Below, piece by piece: positions 31,527-37,444 of a stretch of 37,444 nt of DNA. How positions within the stretch are numbered: the first letter of the stretch is position 1; each line of letters opens with the position of its first letter. Under the pieces are notes generated by a model. The model saw nothing but the letters and a program-made list of their open reading frames with translations, was not told where the DNA came from and did no database searches. The stretch is from Terriglobia bacterium (GTDB lineage: Bacteria > Acidobacteriota > Terriglobia > Terriglobales > Acidobacteriaceae), in the NCBI GenBank assembly GCA_020073525.1, contig JAIQFA010000052.1:1-37444 (forward strand), read 5' to 3'. The translations under genes were made by a program, and so were the position numbers.

Positions 31527-31657
31527 GGGCCACGACCCATCCCCGGCCCCGTGCTCGTCCGCCGAGGATTGCTGCTGCGGACTTTAGTATGCCCCCAAAC
31601 CCACGCCCATGCCAAGGAAATCCCGGTTCGGGCGGAGCTTTTGCGGGCTCTTTCCGT

Positions 31658-31741
31658 GTAGAGACGGGGCTTGCCCTGTCTCCTGCATGCCGCGCCTCAA
31701 ATGTAGCGATCGGCCCAAGACGCGGCAAGCCGCGTCTCCAC
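31658..31741. repeat. family B element, copy 3
   Basis: Left hairpin at 31658-31681 (AGACGGGGCTTGCCCTGTCT) and right hairpin at 31718-31741 (AGACGCGGCAAGCCGCGTCT). The interior CCTGCATGCC...CCAAGACG block matches copy 2 with scattered substitutions. Its right edge is 13 nt from the pfkA stop. Confidence 0.9.
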
Positions 31742-31754
31742 GGGGAAAGCCGGC

Positions 31755-32828
31755 TCAGGAATTCTTCGAAACCTTGTAGTCGAGCTTGTCGAGAATCCCG
31801 ATCGCCGCGTCGAGAATTTCCTTGTCCACCTTGCGATTCGAAGCGATGGCTTCCGCCAGTGGGATCGAAATAATCTTGTTCCCACGAAGGGCCGCCATCT
31901 GCCCCCATTCGTCGCGGTGCACCATGTCGATGGCGCCCAGTCCGTAGCGGGTAGCCAGTACGCGGTCGAAAGCGCTGGGCGAGCCGCCGCGCTGGATGTG
32001 GCCGAGCACCACCGACCGCGATTCGAAGCCGGTGAGTTTTTCAATCTCGGCCGCCAGGGTTGGGCCGATTCCGCCCAACCGCAGGTGTCCGAAATCATCG
32101 CGGCCTTCTCCCAGCACCGACGCGCCGCCGTGCTTCTCGATGCCATCGGCAAACTTCGCGCCTTCGGCTGCCACCACAATGCTGAAATATCTTCCGCGAG
32201 CGTGGCGCTGGCGAATCAGTTCGGCCACCTGCTCAATATCGAAAGGAACCTCGGGAATTAGTATGACGTCGGCGCCGCCGGCGATGCCGCTATACGTCGC
32301 GATCCAGCCCGAATCGCGTCCCATCACTTCCACCACGATGACGCGATTGTGCGCCTCGGCCGTGGTGTGGACGCGGTCAATTGCTCCGGTTGCGATATTT
32401 ACCGCCGTATCGAAGCCGAAGGTGTAGTCCGTGCCGGAAAGATCGTTGTCGATGGTTTTCGGAACGCCCACCACCTTGACCCCCATGTCGAAAAGTTTCT
32501 TCGCCACGGAAAGTGTGTCGTCGCCGCCAATGGCAATGAGTGCCTCACAGCCATGCTTCTTGAGGTTCGTGACGCATTGCTGCAGGCCATCAGGTTTCTT
32601 GGCCGGATTGGTTCGCGAAGTGCGCAGAATCGTGCCGCCCCGCGGCAGAATGCCCCCCACCGACGAGAGGCCGAGTTCCATGGTCTTGTCTTCCAGCAAC
32701 CCGCGCCAGCCCTCCATGAATCCTACGAACTCGTCTTCATAGTGAAAGGTGCCCTTCCGCACCACCGCCCGTATGACCGCATTCAGCCCCGGACAGTCGC
32801 CGCCGCCCGTCAGCACTCCAATTTTCAT
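31755..32828 (-). CDS. pfkA: 6-phosphofructokinase, probably pyrophosphate-dependent
   Basis: Phosphorylates fructose-6-phosphate at C1 in glycolysis. 357 aa. Seen: GGGDCPGLNAVIRAVV (residues 8-23), GGDDTLSVAKKL with D104, GVPKTIDND with K124, and the substrate block GRDSGWIATYSG, quoted in part. In numbering equal to the E. coli enzyme, Asp at 104 and Lys at 124 are the two residues that mark pyrophosphate users, while ATP enzymes have Gly at both. So I infer diphosphate-fructose-6-phosphate 1-phosphotransferase, a reversible enzyme, though the annotation pfkA is conventional. AGGAGC upstream fixes the ATG at 32828. Stand-alone gene on the minus strand. Confidence 0.93.
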   Translation of the reverse strand: MKIGVLTGGGDCPGLNAVIRAVVRKGTFHYEDEFVGFMEGWRGLLEDKTMELGLSSVGGILPRGGTILRTSRTNPAKKPDGLQQCVTNLKKHGCEALIAIGGDDTLSVAKKLFDMGVKVVGVPKTIDNDLSGTDYTFGFDTAVNIATGAIDRVHTTAEAHNRVIVVEVMGRDSGWIATYSGIAGGADVILIPEVPFDIEQVAELIRQRHARGRYFSIVVAAEGAKFADGIEKHGGASVLGEGRDDFGHLRLGGIGPTLAAEIEKLTGFESRSVVLGHIQRGGSPSAFDRVLATRYGLGAIDMVHRDEWGQMAALRGNKIISIPLAEAIASNRKVDKEILDAAIGILDKLDYKVSKNS

Positions 32829-33149
32829 CGCCTGCTCCTTAAGTATGATTTCCTGGTGCGAGTGAGGTTCCGCGCCCTGAGCGGATGGAAATCCGCCCGT
32901 ATTACACGTTTCAGTGGGCCGGAAAGTATTAGGTTATCACGCTACTTTGCCGAGGTGCGTGCAGAGACGCAGAACCCTTCACCACAGGGGACACAGAGAA
33001 ACACGGGGTAAAACCTTTCTCCCTGTGTTCCTCTGTGTCCTCTGTGGTCAAGAAGTTGACTTGTTCCGCAGCGGCTCGGCTGCATGCTTGCGAACTCGGC
33101 CGCTTTTCGCCACAATACTCGCCACCGGATCCTCAGACACGGGCCCCCC
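32829..33149. other. divergent intergenic region with a family I repeat
   Basis: 321 nt between the pfkA start (minus) and the cstA start (plus). Besides the repeat at 32981-33048 it holds presumably both promoters. I find no gene or recognisable operator. Confidence 0.5.
32981..33048. repeat. inverted repeat, family I (CACAGAGG type)
   Basis: Left ACCACAGGGGACACAGAG and right CTCTGTGTCCTCTGTGGT pair closely around a short loop; the arms are about 28 nt. Confidence 0.88.
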
Positions 33150-34742
33150 ATGCCAAAAGTCTTGCGCGTTCTCTTCTGGATTGCTGTCAGCGTGCTTGGA
33201 TCGCTGGCGCTGGCCACCATCGCGTTGCATCGCGGCGAACAGATCAATGCCCTCTGGCTGGTGGTCGCCGCCGTTTCCACCTACGCTGTCGGCTATCGCT
33301 TCTACAGCAGTTTTATTTCGGCGAAGGTGTTGGCGCTCGATCCCTTGCGCGCCACTCCTGCCGAGCGTCTCGACAACGGCCGCGACTTCGTTCCCACCAA
33401 CAAATGGGTTGTCTTCGGACACCACTTTGCCGCTATCGCCGGTCCCGGACCGCTAGTCGGCCCGGTGCTCGCCGCGCAGTTCGGATATCTGCCGGGCACA
33501 CTCTGGATCATCGCCGGCGCAGTACTTGGCGGCTGCGTGCAGGATTTCGTCATTCTGTTGTTCTCGGTTCGCCGCGACGGCAAGTCGCTCAGCGAGATGG
33601 CGAAATCCGAAATCGGCGCACTGGGTGGCGTTGTCGCTTATGTCGCTGTGCTCAGCATTATCGTGATCCTGCTCGGCGCGGTCGCGCTCATCGTCGTCAA
33701 CGCGCTCAAGTCGAGTCCATGGGGAACGTTCACCATTGCCATGACTATGCCCATTGCCGTGCTGATGGGCCTCTATCTGCGCCGCATCCGCCCCGGCAAG
33801 GTTCTCGAAACTTCTGTCATCGGATTTGTGCTCGTGCTCGCCGCTATCTTTGGTGGACAGTGGGTTTCGCAGTCGCCTTCCTGGGCCGCAGTCTTCACGC
33901 TGACGGCTCCCACGCTGGCCGTTCTCATCATCCTCTATGGATTCGCCGCGTCCTCGCTGCCCGTGTGGTTGCTGTTGGCGCCTCGCGACTACCTGAGCAC
34001 GTTCGTGAAACTCGGCACCATTTCCCTCTTGGCAGTCGGTATCGTGGCGCTCCGCCCGTCTCTGCACATGCCGCCTCTGACCCGCTTTGCCGACGGCAGC
34101 GGCCCGGTGTTTGCCGGAACCATCTTTCCCTTCGCCTTCATCACCATCGCCTGCGGCGCGGTCAGCGGATTTCATGCGCTGATTTCCAGCGGCACCACGC
34201 CCAAGTTGATCCGCCGCGAACCGGAAACCCGCATGGTTGGCTACGGAGGCATGATGGCCGAGTCGATGGTGGCGATCATGGCCATGATCGCGGCCTCGGT
34301 CCTACAGCCCGGTGTCTATTTCGCGGTCAACAGTCCCGCAGGAATCGTAGGGCAAGCACCCGAAGCGGCCGCCGCGACCATCAATTCCTGGGGATTCCAA
34401 GTCACCGCCGCCCAGATGGCAACTCTGGCCCATGCTGTCGGCGAGCAGACATTGTTCAACCGCACCGGCGGCGCGCCCGCGTTCGCGGTCGGCATGGCGC
34501 AGATTTTTTCGAACACTCTCGGCGGCCAGGCGGTCATGGCGCTCTGGTACCACTTCGCCATCATGTTCGAAGCGCTTTTCATCCTCACCATTCTCGACGC
34601 CGGCACCCGCGTCGGGGCGACCTTCCGCAGGGGCGTGGCGGATGCCCGACCTCTGCTCGCCGCCGCCGCGCCGGTGTCTCTCTACAACCCGGAGCGCCTA
34701 GCCCGTCACCAGACACTGGTGGCCATGGTCACCAACCGCTGA
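33150..34742 (+). CDS. cstA: carbon starvation protein A, C-terminally truncated and fused to a foreign tail
   Basis: Peptide/pyruvate transporter family, multi-pass inner membrane. The first about 489 residues follow E. coli CstA closely: [114 protein letters not shown], and ending [17 protein letters not shown]. In the family this is followed by R-[FY]-M-L-Q and about 190 further residues with the G-I-N-x-L-W-P-L-F-G-x-A-N-Q block. Here 41 unrelated residues ([14 protein letters not shown] ... VAMVTNR) come instead. Total 530 aa against about 700. Start at 33150 is family-based; the Shine-Dalgarno is weak. Probably non-functional if real. Confidence 0.88.
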   Translation: MPKVLRVLFWIAVSVLGSLALATIALHRGEQINALWLVVAAVSTYAVGYRFYSSFISAKVLALDPLRATPAERLDNGRDFVPTNKWVVFGHHFAAIAGPGPLVGPVLAAQFGYLPGTLWIIAGAVLGGCVQDFVILLFSVRRDGKSLSEMAKSEIGALGGVVAYVAVLSIIVILLGAVALIVVNALKSSPWGTFTIAMTMPIAVLMGLYLRRIRPGKVLETSVIGFVLVLAAIFGGQWVSQSPSWAAVFTLTAPTLAVLIILYGFAASSLPVWLLLAPRDYLSTFVKLGTISLLAVGIVALRPSLHMPPLTRFADGSGPVFAGTIFPFAFITIACGAVSGFHALISSGTTPKLIRREPETRMVGYGGMMAESMVAIMAMIAASVLQPGVYFAVNSPAGIVGQAPEAAAATINSWGFQVTAAQMATLAHAVGEQTLFNRTGGAPAFAVGMAQIFSNTLGGQAVMALWYHFAIMFEALFILTILDAGTRVGATFRRGVADARPLLAAAAPVSLYNPERLARHQTLVAMVTNR

Positions 34743-34763
34743 AAATCCAGGCAGGAGACGATA

Positions 34764-35120
34764 TTGGCCTTCTTGCACAAGCTCTCGATCCTCGCGGCGC
34801 TTCCGGCCCTGCTGTCCGTGGCTTTGGTCCTTCCCGGCATCGCCGTGGCCGACGACACGACGGCCATCAAGCTGGTGCTGAAGGATCACCAGTTCACGCC
34901 GTCCGAAATCCACGTTCCAGCCGGCAAGCCCGCGATTCTGGTGATCGAAAATGCCGACTTAACGGCCGAGGAATTTGATTCGCCGGCTCTCAAGGCCGAG
35001 AAGGTCATCGCCCCCGGGCAGACGGGAACCATTCATCTGCGGCCCCTTGCCGCCGGGCGCTATCCCTTCAAGGGCGAGTTTCACGAGGACACGGCCAACG
35101 GCGTCGTGGTGGCGGAATAG
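34764..35120 (+). CDS. exported cupredoxin-fold protein linked to iron permease
   Basis: 118 aa starting with TTG, supported by AGGAG 6 nt upstream; no ATG fits. Signal peptide HKLSILAALPALLSVALVLP. The cupredoxin fold is seen in KLVLKDHQFTPSEIHVPAGK, EFDSPALKAEKVIAPGQT and YPFKGEFHEDTANG. The copper ligands of true cupredoxins are changed: the usual His-Glu-Phe is T-A-E-E-F, Cys is Gly, and Met is absent, leaving one His and an acidic pair. This form usually sits beside FTR1 permeases, as here, and is thought to handle iron rather than copper (inference). The FTR1 gene starts 3 nt after the stop. Confidence 0.85.
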   Translation: MAFLHKLSILAALPALLSVALVLPGIAVADDTTAIKLVLKDHQFTPSEIHVPAGKPAILVIENADLTAEEFDSPALKAEKVIAPGQTGTIHLRPLAAGRYPFKGEFHEDTANGVVVAE

Positions 35121-35123
35121 ACG

Positions 35124-35963
35124 ATGCTGGCGACCCTCCTCATCGTCTTTCGCGAGGTGCTGGAGGCAGGCCTCATTGTCGGCATCGTGCTGGCGGCGAC
35201 CAAGGGTGTTGTCCGCCGCGGCCTTTGGATCGCGGGCGGGATCGCCGGCGGCCTGCTGGGTGCGGCCCTCGTTGCCGTCTTCGCCGGCGAGCTCTCCTCG
35301 TTGTTCCAGGGCTCGGGCCAGGAATTGTTCAATGCCGGCGTGCTCCTTCTCGCCGTCGTCATGCTCGGCTGGCACAATGTCTGGATGGCAAGCCACGGCC
35401 GGGCCATCGCCCGGGAGATGCGCGCCGTGGGAGGGGCCGTCGCCGAGGGCAGGCGGCCCATGACAGCGCTGGCAATCGTCGTCGGCGTCGCCGTGCTGCG
35501 CGAGGGCGCGGAGGTCGTGCTGTTCCTCTACGGCATCGCCGGCTCGGGCGGCACTTCGGCGGCTTCCATGCTGGCCGACGCGTGGCTTGGTATACTTGGC
35601 GGCGGCGCCATGGCGGGGCTGATCTATGGCGGGTTGCTCGCCATTCCGGTCAACCGACTCTTTGCCGCCACCTCGAGCCTGATCGCCCTGCTTGCCGCGG
35701 GCATGGCCGCCCAGGCGGTGCTCTTCTTGCAGCAGGGTGGCTATCTCGAGACGATGTCGACGCCGCTCTGGGACAGCTCCTGGCTTCTGTCCCAGGAGAG
35801 CATTCCGGGGCGCATGCTGCACACCCTCGTCGGCTACTCCGATAGCCCGGATGGTGCCCAGCTCATCGCCTACGCCTTCACTATTGCGGTGATCGCTATC
35901 CTGATGCGCCTGCTGCGCCCGAACCGACGGGCAACGGGGAATTTGAGCGCGGACACCGCCTAG
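35124..35963 (+). CDS. FTR1-family iron permease (EfeU type)
   Basis: High-affinity iron transport across the inner membrane. 279 aa with seven membrane segments. Two R-E-x-x-E motifs that bind iron are visible: LLIVFREVLEAGLIVGI in the first helix and VAVLREGAEVVLFLYGI in the fourth. A Gly-rich pair of helices and the C-terminal segment AQLIAYAFTIAVIAILMRLL follow. Cotranscribed and probably coupled with the cupredoxin-like gene; together they form a two-gene uptake unit without an EfeB peroxidase. Codon use and protein flavour look proteobacterial rather than like the left part of the window. Confidence 0.92.
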   Translation: MLATLLIVFREVLEAGLIVGIVLAATKGVVRRGLWIAGGIAGGLLGAALVAVFAGELSSLFQGSGQELFNAGVLLLAVVMLGWHNVWMASHGRAIAREMRAVGGAVAEGRRPMTALAIVVGVAVLREGAEVVLFLYGIAGSGGTSAASMLADAWLGILGGGAMAGLIYGGLLAIPVNRLFAATSSLIALLAAGMAAQAVLFLQQGGYLETMSTPLWDSSWLLSQESIPGRMLHTLVGYSDSPDGAQLIAYAFTIAVIAILMRLLRPNRRATGNLSADTA

Positions 35964-36168
35964 ACCAGAGTACCTATACCGCGGATCCCGACCGCGCAGG
36001 AATTGCCCGTTCGCGGCGTGGCAGAATGTGGAATACTGGGTAGAAATGCGCGCACGCAAGGGATCCATGTTGCGGCGGCCTGTTCCTTTGTCTTGCCGGG
36101 GAACCGAGGTTCTCGATCGTTCATCGGGCGTCCTCTAGCCGCTAGGGCCGGGCAGGGCGCCGCCATCC
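35964..36168. other. intergenic region between iron and efflux genes
   Basis: 205 nt without a gene or any of the inverted-repeat families that fill gaps further left. Presumably holds the promoter of the RND adaptor gene, but no clear promoter motif was found. Confidence 0.4.
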
Positions 36169-37434
36169 ATGGATGATTCCGACCCACGAAGGAGCGCGCC
36201 GGGTTCGCCCGCGGGCCGGCTTGAGCCGTTTCAGCGGCCGCCATCGCGATTGCGGCGTCTCTTATGGATTGCGGCGCTGCTCCTGGCTCTGGCCGAGGTC
36301 GTTCTCTGGTTCAAGGGCAGCCCGACCGGCCAGACCGGTGCTTCCGACCGGTCGGCCGCCGCGCCTTCGCCCGTGGTCGCTGCCACCGCCGCGAGCGGAG
36401 ATGTGGACATCGCGCTCAACGGCCTCGGCACGGTGATGCCCTTGGCGACCGTCACGGTCAGGACCCAGATCGCCGGCCAGCTGCAGCAAATCGCCTTCGT
36501 CGAGGGACAGGAAGTACAGAAGGGCGATTTCCTGGCGCAGGTCGATCCAAGGCCTTATCAGGCGGCCCTCGACCAGCTCCAGGGCCAGTTGCTCAAGGAC
36601 CAGGCGCTTCTCCAGGGCGCCCAGGTCGATCTGGCGCGTTTCCAGAAGCTCGCCGCGCAGAACTCCATCGCCCGCCAGCAGGTGGACGACCAGCATTACC
36701 TCGTCCTGCAGTACCAGGGCACGGTCAAGTCCGATGAGGCGCAGGTGGAGAACGCCCAGCTCAACCTCACCTACTGCCACATCGTGGCGCCCGTGTCGGG
36801 CCGGGTCGGATTGCGCCAGGTGGATCTGGGAAACTATGTCCAGACGAGCGACGCCAACGGCATCGTCGTCATCACCGAGATGCAGCCCATCTCGGTCATC
36901 TTCACCCTTCCCGAGGACGATCTGCCCGCCATCCTGAAGCGCCTCGGCGCGGGGGCAGAGCTGCCGGTGACGGCTTTCGACCGCAGCCAGTCGGTAGCGC
37001 TGGCCCAGGGCGTGCTGAACACGCTGGACAACCAGATCGACACGACCACCGGCACGGTGAAACTGCGCGCCCAGTTTGCCAACAAGGACGAGAGCCTGTT
37101 TCCCAACCAGTTCGTGAACGCAAGGCTGCTGGTGGACGTGCTGAAAAACGCCGTCGTGATCCCGACGGCGGCGATCCAGCGGGGGGCGCCCGGCACTTAC
37201 GTCTATCTGATCGGGGCCGACAGCAAAGTCTCCGTGCGCAAGGTCACCCTGGGTCCTGTCGACGGCGAACGCGCGGCCATTCAATCGGGGCTGCAAATCG
37301 GCGATCGAGTCGTCGTCGACGGGGCGGACAAGCTTCGCGAGGATGCCGAGGTCGTCCTGCGCTCCGAAAACCCGGCTGCGGGCGCCGACCAGGCTCCGGG
37401 CGGCCAGACGAGCAAGAAGAAGAACACCCAGTGA
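36169..37434 (+). CDS. mdtA: RND efflux periplasmic adaptor, MdtA type
   Basis: Membrane fusion subunit of an RND multidrug pump. 421 aa: a Pro/Arg-rich cytoplasmic start, one anchor (RLLWIAALLLALAEVVLWF), then the first lipoyl half (LGTVMPLATVTVRTQIAGQL). An alpha-hairpin follows (YQAALDQLQGQLLKDQALLQ). The second lipoyl half is LTYCHIVAPVSGRVGLRQVD. The MdtA signature GIVVITEMQPISVIFTLPED comes next, then the beta-barrel and membrane-proximal domains, and a Lys-rich tail. The stop overlaps GTGA of the next start, typical of mdtABC-type operons. Gene symbol by family resemblance. Confidence 0.9.
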   Translation: MDDSDPRRSAPGSPAGRLEPFQRPPSRLRRLLWIAALLLALAEVVLWFKGSPTGQTGASDRSAAAPSPVVAATAASGDVDIALNGLGTVMPLATVTVRTQIAGQLQQIAFVEGQEVQKGDFLAQVDPRPYQAALDQLQGQLLKDQALLQGAQVDLARFQKLAAQNSIARQQVDDQHYLVLQYQGTVKSDEAQVENAQLNLTYCHIVAPVSGRVGLRQVDLGNYVQTSDANGIVVITEMQPISVIFTLPEDDLPAILKRLGAGAELPVTAFDRSQSVALAQGVLNTLDNQIDTTTGTVKLRAQFANKDESLFPNQFVNARLLVDVLKNAVVIPTAAIQRGAPGTYVYLIGADSKVSVRKVTLGPVDGERAAIQSGLQIGDRVVVDGADKLREDAEVVLRSENPAAGADQAPGGQTSKKKNTQ

Positions 37435-37444
37435 CCAGCGGGCG
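37431..37444 (+). CDS. start of the next gene, probably an RND permease (partial)
   Basis: A GTG overlaps the adaptor stop codon (GTGA) and only 14 nt are in the window. The identity as an MdtB-like RND transporter is inferred purely from gene order. Confidence 0.3.

Noticed and set aside
30631..31741. Paired family B elements as ends of an insertion sequence
   Set aside because: The enclosed gene is a TonB-like protein, not a transposase, and the elements are direct, each being a double hairpin in itself.
33035..34978. 647-aa plus-strand open frame overlapping cstA
   Set aside because: It is out of phase with a clear transporter gene, its translation is Arg/His-rich with no hydrophobic segments or motifs, and it arises from high GC content.
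34959..36068. 369-aa minus-strand frame over the cupredoxin/FTR1 genes
   Set aside because: Antisense shadow of two recognised genes; composition rich in His/Arg/Gly/Gln with no domain pattern.
36262..37296. 344-aa minus-strand frame over mdtA
   Set aside because: Antisense shadow of a clear RND adaptor gene.
1..37444. tRNA, rRNA, riboswitch or prophage genes
   Set aside because: I looked for cloverleaf-like stretches, conserved rRNA segments, common riboswitch cores and phage structural motifs and recognised none. A covariance-model scan would be decisive and could not be run.

Overview
The window looks like a chromosomal segment from a soil-type member of the Acidobacteriota (Terriglobia/Koribacter-like). 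I infer this from the gene repertoire: a DUF1501/DUF1800 pair, DUF4097, a PilZ protein, several small lineage-type hypotheticals, and a GC content of roughly 60%. Intergenic gaps are stuffed with dyad repeats. No rRNA, tRNA, transposase, integrase, phage gene or CRISPR array was recognised. The last ~2.8 kb (from about 34,617) has a different, proteobacterial-looking character.

Layout. 1-2.7 kb: fragments of small membrane/unknown frames, a 531-aa exported unknown on the minus strand and a small conserved-type hypothetical. 2.8-5 kb: aroA (class II-type EPSP synthase) and a SAM methyltransferase. 5-8.1 kb: exported DUF4097 protein (minus), a solitary nuoB, a Rieske ferredoxin, a zinc-ribbon membrane protein and a small exported protein. 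8.2-12.3 kb (minus): a DUF1800 then DUF1501 pair, preceded by a PilZ protein. 12.5-17.1 kb (plus): a complete tripartite efflux operon (TolC-like, EmrA-like, EmrB-like), followed by a cytidylate-kinase-like protein. 18-19.6 kb (minus): AsmA-family protein. 19.9-23.3 kb (plus): M20 metallohydrolase translationally coupled to a secreted amidohydrolase, then a small membrane protein. 23.4-25.8 kb: HtrA/DegP-type protease with a strong terminator, and an exported peptidoglycan-binding-domain protein. 25.9-28.1 kb: five unrecognised genes, including a 60-aa exported peptide and a 7-TM protein. 28.2-32.8 kb: PHP-type tyrosine phosphatase (minus), beta-propeller lipoprotein (plus), TonB-like protein (minus) and a phosphofructokinase carrying the pyrophosphate-type residues D104/K124 (minus). 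33.1-37.4 kb (plus): a C-terminally truncated cstA fused to an unrelated tail, followed 21 nt later by a cupredoxin/FTR1 iron-uptake pair and an MdtA-type RND adaptor.

The two things most worth attention are these. (i) Intergenic space is colonised by at least nine sequence-unrelated inverted-repeat families. They overlap stop codons and supply candidate Shine-Dalgarno sequences, and one has been captured inside a reading frame. In one family the two hairpins differ by a paired, compensatory base change. (ii) CstA breaks abruptly at its DAGTR motif, and everything to the right looks like different DNA. This is either a real horizontal insertion or a chimeric assembly join.
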